Positions 41,815 through 51,997 are shown, numbered from the stretch's first letter. The stretch is 64,000 nt of DNA from Flavobacterium quisquiliarum (GCF_019308285.1 NZ_WWEM01000022.1:145061-209060), one strand, 5' to 3'. A program made the numbers and translations. Notes: generated by a model not told the origin, from the letters alone.

Positions 41815-43401
41815 TTAATTTATTAATGGTATTTTTATTATAAAGGTGCTACCCTTTCCTTTCTCGCTTTCTACATATACTTGACCATTATGGTCTTCTA
41901 CAATTCTTTTTACATAGGCCAAACCTAAACCGTGGCCTTTTACGTTGTGCAAATCTCCTGTATGTTCTCTATAGAACTTTTCAAAAACTCGCTTTTGAGC
42001 TATCTTACTCATTCCCAACCCATGATCCCTAACTTTTATCAGAATCATATCTTTTACATTCTCTGTAAAGACCTCAATTTTAGGGGTGTCTGGAGAATAT
42101 TTTATGGCATTTTCTAAAATATTTACCAATACATTGGTGAAATGAACTTCATTTATCAAAACTGTCGTTCTTGCAGCATCATAATGCCTTTCGACTGTAC
42201 CTTGTCTGTCTTCTAATATTAAGTTTACATGCTCGATTGCATCATCAATTATATCTGTAACTACAGTTGGTTCTTTTGTAATATCAAGCTCTCTTTTTTC
42301 CAGTTTAGAGATACGAAGTACATTCTCAACCTGAGCATGCATTCTTTTATTTTCATCCCGAATCATTTGAAGGTAACGATAAACTTTCTCTTTATCTTCA
42401 ATAACTTTTGGACTCCTAATAGCATCAAGTGCTAAATTTATTGTCGCAATTGGAGTTTTAAACTCATGCGTCATATTGTTTATGAAATCGGTTTTGATTT
42501 CCGAAATATGTTTTTGACGCAACAATTGATTTAATGCACTCGTGTAAGCAACAATTATAATTAATGTAAAAACTATCGATAAAATAGTAATACTTAACAA
42601 TTCAGATAATAAAAATTTCTTTTTATTTGGAAAAGTTATGTACAATTCATATTTACTATTTCCTTCATTATCAGTAAAAACAGGAACTTGATAACTTGCG
42701 TTCTTATCATAATGAAAACCATCTGATCTAATCTTTGTTGGAACGCCATTATTCAGGACACCGAATTCAAACTTTGTTTTAACACCGTATTCTGCTAATT
42801 CTTTTTTTAGTAAACTTTGTAACTTTTCCTTTTTAACCCTTTCTTCGATTGGTAATACGTCAGTAAAATCTTTTACTGCAATATCCCTCTGCATTTTACT
42901 AAGCATTTCCAAGGTTCCTGATTTTTCAATTCTTATATCAGGTATCACACTTTGATTTAAAGAATTTTGATCAATTATACTGTTACTATTGTAAATTTCA
43001 GTTACTCTCTTAGAATTGAAACTTTTGAATCTGTCGCTGGAGAACTTTTTATTAAATAACAAATTATTGATACCATAATCTTCGGAGGATAAAGTATTAG
43101 AATATACAATTGTTTTATTTGTTTTACTATTTCTCTGAACGTAATAAACTTCCAGCAGGTCTTCTTTTTTGGGTTCTTTACCTGTACTGTTTTTTAAATT
43201 ATTATAATCAACAAAGTATTTGTACTGTTCCTGCTTTTCCAGTTTATCAGCAACATTCCCAATAACTTGGGTTACGTGGTATTTAAATTGTTCTTCATTA
43301 TTCTTGAACGAAGAATTGAACCAAAATACTTGAACTAGAATTATCCCTATTAAGGACAAACTCATCAACAAAACAAGTATTCTAAAAAATAATTTATTCA
43401 T
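41815..43401 (-). CDS. rprX: Sensor histidine kinase RprX
   Basis: Membrane kinase of 528 residues. TM1 is at about 7-27 and TM2 at about 268-290, enclosing a periplasmic sensor of roughly 240 residues; there is no obvious HAMP domain. The phospho-histidine is His312 (FINNMTHEFKTPIATINLALDAI). The ATP-binding part has NILENAIKYSPD, VRDHGLGMS and GHGLGLAYVKRIVEDHNG. It is co-transcribed with rprY. The TAATTTTG motif just before the start (43407-43414) could give a near-leaderless transcript. Confidence 0.93.
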   Translation of the reverse strand: MNKLFFRILVLLMSLSLIGIILVQVFWFNSSFKNNEEQFKYHVTQVIGNVADKLEKQEQYKYFVDYNNLKNSTGKEPKKEDLLEVYYVQRNSKTNKTIVYSNTLSSEDYGINNLLFNKKFSSDRFKSFNSKRVTEIYNSNSIIDQNSLNQSVIPDIRIEKSGTLEMLSKMQRDIAVKDFTDVLPIEERVKKEKLQSLLKKELAEYGVKTKFEFGVLNNGVPTKIRSDGFHYDKNASYQVPVFTDNEGNSKYELYITFPNKKKFLLSELLSITILSIVFTLIIIVAYTSALNQLLRQKHISEIKTDFINNMTHEFKTPIATINLALDAIRSPKVIEDKEKVYRYLQMIRDENKRMHAQVENVLRISKLEKRELDITKEPTVVTDIIDDAIEHVNLILEDRQGTVERHYDAARTTVLINEVHFTNVLVNILENAIKYSPDTPKIEVFTENVKDMILIKVRDHGLGMSKIAQKRVFEKFYREHTGDLHNVKGHGLGLAYVKRIVEDHNGQVYVESEKGKGSTFIIKIPLIN

Positions 43402-43460
43402 CGAAACAAAATTAATATTTTAACAATATACTAAATAATACATTAACCAAATATTAACAT

Positions 43461-44057
43461 TTAAGACTGATTTTGTTTTATCTTTAAAATTTTAAGAATT
43501 TTAACAACTTCTTCCTTGGCAACTTTAAGATTATTGTTATTAATCACGAAATTACTCTTAGAAATTCGTTTTTCATCATTCCACTGCATTTTCATTCTGC
43601 TTAAAACTTGTTCTTTTGTGGTTTTATCGCGTTTTATAACTCGTTCAATCCTCACCTCTTCGGGTGCAGTAACTGTTATAATTACATCACAATCTTTATA
43701 ACGTCCGCTCTCAAACAAAATAGCTGCTTCGTAAATAACATAATCATAGTTTTTGTATTTCAGCATCCAAGATTCAAAATCTCTTTTTACAGCTGGATGT
43801 ACAATGCTATTTAATTTTGCTAATTCTTCTTTATCATTAAAAACAATCTGAGCTAATTTCGCCCGATTTAAAACATCTCCATCAAAAATGCTTTGGCCAA
43901 ATGCAGTTTTCACCTCTTCAATAATCTCTTTTAACTGCATTACCCTTTTAGCTCCATCATCTGCTATATAAACAGGAACGCCCATTTCTTCAAAATAGTT
44001 TGCAACAGTTGTTTTACCGCTGCCAATTCCTCCTGTAAGGCCAATAACTTTTGCCAT
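43461..44057 (-). CDS. coaE: Dephospho-CoA kinase
   Basis: Last step of coenzyme A synthesis. The P-loop GLTGGIGSGKTTVANYF, the VYIADDGAKRVM region and the later YEAAILFESGRYKDCD and RIERVIKRD are clear CoaE features in a 198-residue protein. It is separated by 2 bp from the upstream glycosyltransferase gene, probably one transcript. CoaBC, two steps earlier in the pathway, is encoded about 6 kb away on the same strand. Confidence 0.96.
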   Translation of the reverse strand: MAKVIGLTGGIGSGKTTVANYFEEMGVPVYIADDGAKRVMQLKEIIEEVKTAFGQSIFDGDVLNRAKLAQIVFNDKEELAKLNSIVHPAVKRDFESWMLKYKNYDYVIYEAAILFESGRYKDCDVIITVTAPEEVRIERVIKRDKTTKEQVLSRMKMQWNDEKRISKSNFVINNNNLKVAKEEVVKILKILKIKQNQS

Positions 44058-44059
44058 TA

Positions 44060-45058
44060 TTATAATTTAAAAAACATACGTGGAAAAGCTTCTTGAGGTT
44101 TCTTTTTCAATAGAATTATTTTTACATACGATTCTAAAAATCCTGTTCCGTAACCGTAGAATTGTTTCCAAACTGCTATTACAGATAGATATCCAATCTT
44201 AATGCTTTTATTCTGAACACTTGCTGTAAGAAAAATTATAACGAAATATACGAAATATAATTGTAATAAAATATCAATATTAAAAATTAACAATAAAAAA
44301 GCTAATAATAAACCTAAGATAAAAAGGCTAGGAAAGAAGAAAGTCAGCTTATTATGCTCTGGATACCAGCTATTTAAAATGGGTCTTGCGATACCAAATT
44401 TCTTTACTTGAATTGAGAATTTCCCCCAATCAATTCGTCTTTTATGATACACATAAGCCTCAGAAAAGAGCCTAGTTTCGAATCCTAAGTTCCATAAACG
44501 TATTGATAAATCAGGATCTTCTCCTGGATGAATATTTCCAAAACCTTTTGAAGCCTCAAAGGCTTTCTTTGAAATCCCCATATTAAAACTACGTGGCTGA
44601 AATTTAGTTATTTTCTCAGATCCTCCTCTAATTCCTCCCGTAGTAAGAAATGAAGTCATAGCAAAATTGATTGCTTTCTGAATATTAGAAAAACTGTCTA
44701 AAGCTTTATCAGGACCTCCAAAACAATCTACATATTCTCCTTCTAATTCTTTACGAACCTCAGTCAAATAATTCGACGGAATAATACAATCAGAATCAAA
44801 AATGATAAAATAATCTCCTCTAGCTCTCTGCATTCCAAAATTCCTAGAATCTCCTGGCCCTGAATTTTCTTTAAAATAATATGATATATTTAATTTTCCT
44901 TGATAATTCATCACTACATCTCTGCATGGTATTGAAGATCCATCTTCGACAAGAACAATTTCAAAAGCTTCATTATAATCAGATTTGGTGAGACTTTCCA
45001 AAAGTTCATCAACTTCATCTGGACGATTATACACGGGTATAATTAAAGAGAAAATCAT
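44060..45058 (-). CDS. Family 2 glycosyltransferase, membrane-anchored
   Basis: A 332-residue GT-A enzyme with IIPVYNRPDEVDELLESL at the start, the metal-binding FDSDCIIP (D-x-D), a region GPGDSRNFGMQRARGDY and two C-terminal membrane segments (about 245-285). Probably sugar transfer at the inner membrane for surface polysaccharide. Substrate unknown. It is upstream of coaE with a 2-bp gap. Confidence 0.88.
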   Translation of the reverse strand: MIFSLIIPVYNRPDEVDELLESLTKSDYNEAFEIVLVEDGSSIPCRDVVMNYQGKLNISYYFKENSGPGDSRNFGMQRARGDYFIIFDSDCIIPSNYLTEVRKELEGEYVDCFGGPDKALDSFSNIQKAINFAMTSFLTTGGIRGGSEKITKFQPRSFNMGISKKAFEASKGFGNIHPGEDPDLSIRLWNLGFETRLFSEAYVYHKRRIDWGKFSIQVKKFGIARPILNSWYPEHNKLTFFFPSLFILGLLLAFLLLIFNIDILLQLYFVYFVIIFLTASVQNKSIKIGYLSVIAVWKQFYGYGTGFLESYVKIILLKKKPQEAFPRMFFKL

Positions 45059-45130
45059 AGCAGAATATGCGTTTTAAAGGGAATATTTTTAAATTCAAAA
45101 ATTTTAACAAAGATAGGATATATTAACAAA

Positions 45131-45159
45131 AAAACCATCAACTTTTGATTGATGGTTTT
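45131..45159 (-). terminator. Terminator of fabV
   Basis: AAAACCATCAA, loop CTTTTGA, TTGATGGTTTT, 25 bp past the fabV stop, with T residues on exit. Confidence 0.85.
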
Positions 45160-45183
45160 TGCTTTACTATAATTAAAATAGTG

Positions 45184-46374
45184 CTATTTGATGCTTTCTA
45201 TTTCTACAACTTCGTTTGCTTCTGCATTATAATCAACACCCGCAAATTCGAAACCAAATAAATTTAAGAAATCACTTCTATACCCTGCTAAATCTCCAAT
45301 TTCTGGTAAAGATTCCGTTGTAGCTTCCAACCAAAGTTTAGCTACTTTAGCTTGAACATCTTCACGCATTTCCCAGTCATCAATTCTAATTCTTCCTTTT
45401 TCATCTACAGGAACTTCAGAACCATTGTATAATCTATCTTGGAATAAACGCTGAATCTGCTCGATACATCCTTCATGAATTCCTTCTTCTTTCATGATTT
45501 TGTATAAAAGAGAAATGTATAACGGAATTACTGGAATTGCAGAACTTGCCTGTGTTACCAAAGCTTTGTTTACAGAAACAAAAGCTTTACCACCAAGAGA
45601 TTTTAAAGAATCACCAATTGTAAATGCCGTAGCTTCTAAATGATCTTTTGCACGACCGATAGTTCCTTTACGGTAAACAGCTTCTGTTAATGATGGTCCG
45701 ATATAAGAATAAGCAACAGTCGTTGCACCTTCTGCTAATAAATTTTCATCTTTTAAAGCATCAATCCACATTGCCCAGTCTTCACCTCCCATAACTGCAA
45801 CTGTGTTTTCTATATCTTCTTCGTTTGCTGGAGCAATTGAAACTTCAGAAACTTTTCCTGTATGAAAATCAACTGTTTTATTTGTAAAAGTTTGTCCAAT
45901 TGGTTTTAAAACTGAACGGTGCGTTACTCCTGTATTTGGATTTGTACGTACTGGAGAAGCTAAACTATAGATTACAAGATCAACTTGCCCTAAATCAGCT
46001 TTGATTAAATCTAAAGTTTCTCTTTTAATTTCATTTGAGAATGCATCCCCGTTAATGCTTTTTGCATATAAACCTGCTTTGTGAGCTTCTTTTTCAAATG
46101 CTGCAGAATTGTACCATCCTGGAGAAGCGGTTTTTCCTTCAACTGGTGGTTTTTCAAAAAACACTCCAATTGTTGATGCACCAGAACCAAAAGCACTAGT
46201 AATTCTTGAAGCTAATCCGAAACCAGTAGAAGCACCAATTACTAAAACTTTCTTAGGTCCAGCAATTTCTCCTTTTGATTTTACGTATTCGATTTGATTT
46301 TTTACATTTTGCTCAGCTCCCGTTGGATGGGCAGTCAAACAAATAAATCCTCTCATTCTAGGTTCTATAATCAT
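45184..46374 (-). CDS. fabV: Enoyl-ACP (trans-2-enoyl-CoA) reductase FabV
   Basis: NADH-dependent reduction of enoyl thioesters in fatty-acid synthesis. The 396-residue protein starts MIIEPRMRGFICLTAHPTG and has the glycine-rich GASTGFGLASRI, SPVRTNPNTGVTH, and a YSYIGP segment followed later by the catalytic lysine. Length is normal for FabV, longer than FabI. FabV is naturally insensitive to triclosan, a known family property. Single gene, followed by the terminator at 45131-45159. Confidence 0.95.
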   Translation of the reverse strand: MIIEPRMRGFICLTAHPTGAEQNVKNQIEYVKSKGEIAGPKKVLVIGASTGFGLASRITSAFGSGASTIGVFFEKPPVEGKTASPGWYNSAAFEKEAHKAGLYAKSINGDAFSNEIKRETLDLIKADLGQVDLVIYSLASPVRTNPNTGVTHRSVLKPIGQTFTNKTVDFHTGKVSEVSIAPANEEDIENTVAVMGGEDWAMWIDALKDENLLAEGATTVAYSYIGPSLTEAVYRKGTIGRAKDHLEATAFTIGDSLKSLGGKAFVSVNKALVTQASSAIPVIPLYISLLYKIMKEEGIHEGCIEQIQRLFQDRLYNGSEVPVDEKGRIRIDDWEMREDVQAKVAKLWLEATTESLPEIGDLAGYRSDFLNLFGFEFAGVDYNAEANEVVEIESIK

Positions 46375-46396
46375 CTTGCAATTATTTTTTTTTGTA

Positions 46397-46918
46397 TTAT
46401 TTCAATTTCAGTTTTAATTTTTCAAAAATAGACATTTTATCCTTAACCCTTTTCATATTAGCATTCATATTGTCAATAAAATTTGGGTTTAAGGCATTTT
46501 TCTTTGCCTCTTTATAATAATTATAAGCCTCTATATATTGACCTTCATACTCTGCCATTCTACCTAATTCACTGTTATAAGAAGAGTTATCAGCATTCTC
46601 CAAATTAGACAAAGTAAAATCAATATGCTGTTTTGCTTCTGCATACCTACCAATATCAATAAGTAGATAGGTATAATTTAAATATGGCGCAGCGTATTTG
46701 GAATCGAATTTCATTGCCAATTTATAATGATAAATTCCTTTTTCGTAATCACTTAATTTATTGTAGTAAATCCATCCTAAGTGATTATGAGCCTTTCCAA
46801 AATCAGGATATTGAGATAATATTTCTTCTAGAAGCTCTTTAGCTTCGGCTGAATTCCCTTCAGAAATTAATGAATCTGCTTTTATAAACTGATTTTCGTA
46901 AAAACTCAAACTTTCCAT
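46397..46918 (-). CDS. TPR protein
   Basis: A 173-residue protein of tetratricopeptide repeats (GNSAEAKELLEEILSQYPDFGKAHNHLGWIYY, YEKGIYHYKLAMKFDSKYAAPYLNY, RYAEAKQHIDFTLSNLE, YIEAYNYYKEAKKNAL). No signal peptide, so probably a cytosolic scaffold. It follows recN by 9 bp. Partner unknown. Confidence 0.82.
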   Translation of the reverse strand: MESLSFYENQFIKADSLISEGNSAEAKELLEEILSQYPDFGKAHNHLGWIYYNKLSDYEKGIYHYKLAMKFDSKYAAPYLNYTYLLIDIGRYAEAKQHIDFTLSNLENADNSSYNSELGRMAEYEGQYIEAYNYYKEAKKNALNPNFIDNMNANMKRVKDKMSIFEKLKLKLK

Positions 46919-46927
46919 TGTGGTATT

Positions 46928-48580
46928 TTAATTCAATAATTGTTTTGCGTGATTCAAAGCTGAGTCAGAAATATTAGCTCCGGATAACATTTGCGCAATT
47001 TCTATAATTCGGTCTTCTTGTGATAATAATTTCAATTCAGACAATGTATCATCACCAACTGTAGATTTAGAAACTTTAAAATGAGAATCCCCTTTTGCTG
47101 CAATCTGAGGTAAATGTGTAATGGCAAAAATCTGCATAGCGTTACTCATTTCTTTCATAATCTCTCCCATTCTAATCGCGATTTCTCCAGAGACTCCAGT
47201 ATCAATTTCATCAAAAATCAAAGTTGGCAGTTTAGAATATTTAGCCAAAATCGCTTTTACAGCCAGCATAATACGAGACATTTCTCCTCCTGAGGCTACT
47301 TTTTTCAATAAACCAAAATCAGTTCCCTTATTGGCAGAAAATAAGAATTGCAACTCATCTTTTCCGTTTTGAAAATACGTTTCTGAAGGCGTTAATTCCA
47401 TTTTAAAGCGAACATTCGGCATTCCTAAAGTTTCTAAAATCGAAATTAACTGCTCTGATAGTCTTGGAATAGCATTTATTCTATTTTGATGAATTTGATT
47501 CGCATAATTATCCAATTCAGTCGCTTTTTGCTCAATAATTTTAGATAAAGAAGCAATTTCTTCATCCATATTATCTAATTCCAATAAAGCATTTCCTAAA
47601 TCGGACTGAATTTGAAGCAACTCATCAACTGAATCTGCTTGATGTTTTTTCTGAAGATTATAAATCAATTGTAATTTTTGATTTACTAATTCTAATTGTG
47701 CTGGATCATTTAATAATTTTTCAGAGCAATTTTCCAATTCTTTTGAAACATCATCAAATTCAATAGCAAGACTAGTTATTCTTTCAAATAAATTTTGATA
47801 TTCTAACGAAAAAGGAGCTACTTTTTGCAAAGCATTTTTAATCTCATTTAGATTATGAAAAACGCCAAACTGTTCTTCATTTGCAATAGCTAAAGATTTA
47901 TCTAAAGATTCTTTGATTATTTCAACATTATTCAGCTTTTCATAATCAGCTTCCAACTCTTCCTGTTCTCCCGATTTTAATTGTGCAGCCACTAATTCAT
48001 TCAGCAAAAACGTATTGTATTCCTGCTCTTTTCCAGAATCACTCTGCTTTTTAATCAAAGCATTCCATTTTGATTTATCTGATTTATAAGATTTCAAAAG
48101 CTTTTGATATTCTGAAATAATATCCGAATTATCAGCAATAGCATCAATAATCTTAAACTGAACACTTTCGTCTGATAGTTCTTGTGTTTGCTGTTGTGAG
48201 TGAATATCAATTAAATACAAACTTAAATCTTGCAGTTCCTGAAGATTAACAGGACTATCATTTATGAAAGCACGCGATTTTCCAGATGGAAGAATTTCAC
48301 GTCTAATGATTGTTTCATCTTCATAATCCAAATCATTAGCTTCAAAAAAATCTTTTAGATTGTATTTTGAAATTTCAAATTGTGCTTCAATAACACATTT
48401 TTCTTCTTTATTTTTTAATGATGTCAGATCGGCTCTTTTTCCTAAAACAAGACCAATTGCACCTAAAATAATTGATTTCCCAGCTCCTGTCTCACCTGTA
48501 ATTATAGAAAAACCTTTAGAAAAATCTATAGCTAGTTTTTCAATAAGCGCATAATTTTTAATCGACAGTGACGTAATCAT
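46928..48580 (-). CDS. recN: DNA repair protein RecN
   Basis: SMC-like ATPase of 550 residues that acts in double-strand-break repair. Walker A FSIITGETGAGKSIILGAI at the start, the head SGGEMSRIMLAVKAIL signature, Walker B TLIFDEIDTGVSGEIA, and a long coiled-coil middle (about 160-380). The gene order DUF4835, recN, TPR is typical of flavobacterial chromosomes. The ATG at 48580 is 53 bp past the preceding stop. Confidence 0.96.
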   Translation of the reverse strand: MITSLSIKNYALIEKLAIDFSKGFSIITGETGAGKSIILGAIGLVLGKRADLTSLKNKEEKCVIEAQFEISKYNLKDFFEANDLDYEDETIIRREILPSGKSRAFINDSPVNLQELQDLSLYLIDIHSQQQTQELSDESVQFKIIDAIADNSDIISEYQKLLKSYKSDKSKWNALIKKQSDSGKEQEYNTFLLNELVAAQLKSGEQEELEADYEKLNNVEIIKESLDKSLAIANEEQFGVFHNLNEIKNALQKVAPFSLEYQNLFERITSLAIEFDDVSKELENCSEKLLNDPAQLELVNQKLQLIYNLQKKHQADSVDELLQIQSDLGNALLELDNMDEEIASLSKIIEQKATELDNYANQIHQNRINAIPRLSEQLISILETLGMPNVRFKMELTPSETYFQNGKDELQFLFSANKGTDFGLLKKVASGGEMSRIMLAVKAILAKYSKLPTLIFDEIDTGVSGEIAIRMGEIMKEMSNAMQIFAITHLPQIAAKGDSHFKVSKSTVGDDTLSELKLLSQEDRIIEIAQMLSGANISDSALNHAKQLLN

Positions 48581-48633
48581 AGGGCAATTTTATAAAAATA
48601 AAAGTTAGAGAAGTTTTAAAAATGGAGACAGAA

Positions 48634-49518
48634 TCAATATTTAATCTGTGACCATTTTGTAGAATTTAACGGAGAAACTTTATTTAAAACATCTGTTAAA
48701 TCGGTAACAGTAATACTTGGTCCGCCAGAAAAAATAGACACAATTTCATCTGATTTTGCGTCAAAAAACACTCTGGTTATAAAAGCATTTGGTTTAACCG
48801 AATTTAGTTTTCCAATAAGCATTAATGCAGATTTTATCTTTTCTTTAGAGGATTTTAAATCTGAACTCATTCCATCCAAACCTGTGTGATATGCATACAT
48901 TGTCTGACGTAAATCACTATAAGTTGGAGCAATCATATCATTAATTAAATAGTAACGATTCTGAAGTCCATCTGACTGATTCCAGCCTCTAAATCCGCCT
49001 TGCTGTGCAACATTGGCAATATTTTGCGCGGTTTGAAGATATTGATTGCCTGCTCCCATTTGAAAAGTATCAGCATCCATTCCTAAAATCAAATAACAAT
49101 AAAAAGAGATAACAGAAACTAAATTAGAATCGTAAGTCGTTGGATTGAACAACAATGGCTCATATTCAATATACCTAAAATTAAAATCTTTATCGTTGTA
49201 ATTTAAAACAGGGGAAGAATAAGTAGAATTAAAAATCAATCTGGACGATTGAACCTGGATAGTTCCTGTAAACTGATCTGAACTGTTCGAAGATAAAGTA
49301 ATATACATGGAACAGTTTATTCTTTCATTTTGCTTTAAAGGAGACCCTGTCCAGTCTGTTTTATTTATAAATTCAGACAAAGAAGTCTGAAGTGTTTTAA
49401 AAACCTGATTATTGGGATTCGTAAGTCGCTCTGTATTAATAGTTACCGTACAGTTTAGCTGTTGTGCTTGCACAAAACCAAAGCTTAAAAATACTAATAG
49501 TGTAACTATCTTATTCAT
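48634..49518 (-). CDS. DUF4835 family protein
   Basis: A 294-residue secreted or periplasmic protein with signal peptide (MNKIVTLLVFLSFGFVQAQ) and the flavobacterial DUF4835 fold (INCSMYITLSSNSSDQFTGTIQVQSSRLIF, PVLNYNDKDFNFRYIEYEPLLF). This family is sometimes named PorD and tied to type IX secretion; I am not sure. It lies between coaBC and recN, where it is usually found. Function is not visible in the sequence. Confidence 0.85.
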   Translation of the reverse strand: MNKIVTLLVFLSFGFVQAQQLNCTVTINTERLTNPNNQVFKTLQTSLSEFINKTDWTGSPLKQNERINCSMYITLSSNSSDQFTGTIQVQSSRLIFNSTYSSPVLNYNDKDFNFRYIEYEPLLFNPTTYDSNLVSVISFYCYLILGMDADTFQMGAGNQYLQTAQNIANVAQQGGFRGWNQSDGLQNRYYLINDMIAPTYSDLRQTMYAYHTGLDGMSSDLKSSKEKIKSALMLIGKLNSVKPNAFITRVFFDAKSDEIVSIFSGGPSITVTDLTDVLNKVSPLNSTKWSQIKY

Positions 49519-49590
49519 ACTTATTTACATATTTAATTTTACAAACACAAACAGTTCCCCATTTCTGCTTCCGGCGTATATTTCAAATTT

Positions 49591-50802
49591 TTATTCTGAA
49601 AAATGCAGCATCACCTTATTCAAAATATCAGCCGCTACCGATTCTTTTGATTTTAATTCCATTGGTTCGATTTCAAAATTCTTATCAATAAAGGTTACCT
49701 TATTCGTTTCTTTTTTAAAACCTGCTCCTTTATCTTGTAAGGAATTTAAAACAATCAAATCTAAGTTTTTTTTCTGAATTTTCAACTTAGCATTTTCAAT
49801 TTCATTTTCAGTTTCCAATGCAAAACCAATCAAAAACTGATTTTTTTTGACAGCCCCTAAAGAAGACAAGATATCTTTTGTCTTTTCAAGTTCTATCGAA
49901 AACTCTGCATCTGATTTTTTAATTTTTTGAGACGCAACAACTTTTGGTCTGTAATCAGCTACAGCCGCTGCCGCAATAGCCACATCAACATCATTAAAAT
50001 ATAAATGACAAGCATCGTACATTTCTTGAGCAGATACAACATCAACCACTTTAATCGAAGTGTTTTTTGCTTTATAATGTGTTGGTCCTGCAATCAAAAA
50101 AACTTCTGCTCCCAGATTTGCTGCTTCATTAGCAATGTCAAATCCCATTTTGCCTGAAGAATGATTTCCTATAAAACGCACAGGATCTATCGCTTCGTAT
50201 GTTGGTCCAGCAGTAACTAGTATTTTTTTTCCTTTTAAAGGCAGTTTGCTTTCTAAATCAGCCTCAAGAAAAGCAATAATATTTTCTGGTTCCGCCATTC
50301 GGCCTTCTCCAGACAAACCACTTGCCAATTCTCCAGTTTCAGCAGGAATCATAATGTTTCCAAACTGTTTTAGAGCATTAAAACTAGCTACTGTTGAAGG
50401 ATGTTTGTACATATCCAAATCCATTGCTGGTGCAAAGTAGACTGGACATTTAGCAGATAAATAGGCCGCGATTAAAAGATTATCGCAGTTTCCCGTCGTC
50501 ATTTTAGACAACGTATTGGCAGTCGCAGGCGCAATCAACATAAGATCAGCCCAAAGAGCCAATTCTACGTGATTGTTCCAAACTGCTTCTTCATCATCTT
50601 GATTAAAGAAACTTGAATGTACTGGATTTTTTGATAAAGTAGATAATGTAAGCGGGGTTACAAAATCCTTAGAAGCAGGTGTCATTATCACTTGGACATG
50701 TGCACCTGCTTTTATAAAAAGTCGTACTAAAGAAGCCGTTTTATACGCAGCGATTCCACCGGAAACTCCCAGTAAAACCTTTTTCCCGTTTAAAACTGAC
50801 AT
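49591..50802 (-). CDS. coaBC: Bifunctional phosphopantothenoylcysteine decarboxylase / phosphopantothenate-cysteine ligase
   Basis: A 403-residue fusion for two steps of CoA synthesis. The CoaC half (1-180) has the flavin-binding GVSGGIAAYKTASLVR, the catalytic region TGNCDNLLIAAYLSA and FAPAMDLDMYKHPS. The CoaB half (about 190-403) has VTAGPTYEAIDPVRFIGNHSSGKMGFDIA and ADYRPK. Start ATG at 50802. It follows rpoZ with a 7-bp gap. Confidence 0.96.
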   Translation of the reverse strand: MSVLNGKKVLLGVSGGIAAYKTASLVRLFIKAGAHVQVIMTPASKDFVTPLTLSTLSKNPVHSSFFNQDDEEAVWNNHVELALWADLMLIAPATANTLSKMTTGNCDNLLIAAYLSAKCPVYFAPAMDLDMYKHPSTVASFNALKQFGNIMIPAETGELASGLSGEGRMAEPENIIAFLEADLESKLPLKGKKILVTAGPTYEAIDPVRFIGNHSSGKMGFDIANEAANLGAEVFLIAGPTHYKAKNTSIKVVDVVSAQEMYDACHLYFNDVDVAIAAAAVADYRPKVVASQKIKKSDAEFSIELEKTKDILSSLGAVKKNQFLIGFALETENEIENAKLKIQKKNLDLIVLNSLQDKGAGFKKETNKVTFIDKNFEIEPMELKSKESVAADILNKVMLHFSE

Positions 50803-50809
50803 TGTACTA

Positions 50810-51127
50810 TTATTTGTTTGAACTTCTGTGGTAAGTTTTACCGTCTAACCATTCTTGAACGGCTAAAGCGTGTGGTTTTGGTAATTTCTCGTAGAATTTA
50901 GAAACTTCGATTTGCTCTTTATTTTCAAAAACTTCTTCTAGACTATCGTTATAAGTAGCAAATTCTTCTAATTTCTCAGTCAATTCTTTTTTAATCTCAG
51001 AGTTAATTTGATTTGCTCTTTTAGCCATAATGGTAATTGCCTCATACACATTTCCTGTTGGCTCTTCAATAACTGTTTTATTGTAAGTTATTGTGTTAAC
51101 AGGAGCATTCGTCTTTTTTAAATCCAT
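50810..51127 (-). CDS. rpoZ: RNA polymerase omega subunit
   Basis: A 105-residue protein of the Bacteroidetes omega type: NVYEAITIMAKRANQINSEIKKEL corresponds to the core of the rpoZ fold (ARRA-like helix). Typical neighbours in this phylum are bamD upstream and coaBC downstream, as here. It would bind the largest subunit of RNA polymerase. Confidence 0.92.
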   Translation of the reverse strand: MDLKKTNAPVNTITYNKTVIEEPTGNVYEAITIMAKRANQINSEIKKELTEKLEEFATYNDSLEEVFENKEQIEVSKFYEKLPKPHALAVQEWLDGKTYHRSSNK

Positions 51128-51136
51128 GACTTTTAT

Positions 51137-51931
51137 TTATTTAGTAAATTTTTGTAAATCTGTTTCTACTCTAGCGTTCATTTCGTCCGCTTTTGTTTTA
51201 TATTTTGTATCGCTTTTAAATTTCATTAAGTTAGCATAAGCTACTTTAGCAACATTTAAACGCTCTTCCATTTTTGAAGGCACACTATTAATTGCCAATT
51301 GATATGCTGAATCATATTTGTAAAACAACGCATCTTCTTTAAATGGTGTTCCAGGAAAATCAGCGATAAAATTATCAAATGCTACCAAAGCTGATTTATA
51401 ATCAGAAATAGTATTATATCCTTTGGCATTTTCGTATGCTTTCTTCTCTAATTTACCATTTAACACCTGAACTGTCTCATTTGCTTGAGCCAAATATTCT
51501 GAGTTTGGGTAATTATCAATAAAAGCCTGCAATTTCTCTAGTGCTTTTACTGTATCTGTCTGATCTAAACTATAAACAGGAGCCAATTTCGAGTAACTGT
51601 AAGCTCCTAAAAAGGCTGCTTCCTGAACTTTTTCACTTCGAGGGTAACCTGAAACAAAACTTTCAAACTGATAACCAGCTAAATAATATTGTTTTGTTTT
51701 GTAATATGATTGAGAAAACATATAAAACAACTTCTCTGCTTGAGGTTTTCCTCTGTAAGAAGGAGCCAACTGCTCAAAAAGACGAATTGCCTTATTATAT
51801 TTACCAGCATCATACATTTTAGTTGCCATCTCAAATTTAGCTGCAACATCTTCATTTTTTAAAGCTTTTTGATATTCTCCACAAGAAGCAAAAAGGGCAA
51901 CAACAATTAACAATGATACTATTTTCTTCAT
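51137..51931 (-). CDS. bamD: Outer-membrane assembly lipoprotein BamD
   Basis: Lipoprotein of 264 residues with lipobox FASC (residues 14-17) and TPR-like helices (YDAGKYNKAIRLFEQLAPSYRGKPQAEKLFYMFSQSYYKTKQYYLAGYQFESFVSGYPRSEKVQEA), the fold of BamD. Anchored at the inner face of the outer membrane, it partners BamA. It is first in a transcript with rpoZ and coaBC. Its promoter lies at 51998-52029. Confidence 0.94.
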   Translation of the reverse strand: MKKIVSLLIVVALFASCGEYQKALKNEDVAAKFEMATKMYDAGKYNKAIRLFEQLAPSYRGKPQAEKLFYMFSQSYYKTKQYYLAGYQFESFVSGYPRSEKVQEAAFLGAYSYSKLAPVYSLDQTDTVKALEKLQAFIDNYPNSEYLAQANETVQVLNGKLEKKAYENAKGYNTISDYKSALVAFDNFIADFPGTPFKEDALFYKYDSAYQLAINSVPSKMEERLNVAKVAYANLMKFKSDTKYKTKADEMNARVETDLQKFTK

Positions 51932-51980
51932 TTATTTACTTTTATTATGATCTCTCAGACAATTTGCCAAAACAAAATCA

Positions 51981-51996
51981 CACCGAAGTTTCGGTG
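51981..51996 (-). other. Hairpin in the bamD 5' UTR
   Basis: CACCGAAGTTTCGGTG is a perfect palindrome at the predicted 5' end of the bamD transcript, nested in wider AATTTGCC...GGCAAATT arms (51961-52002). It may protect or regulate the message, or end dapA transcription. Confidence 0.4.
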
Positions 51997-51997
51997 G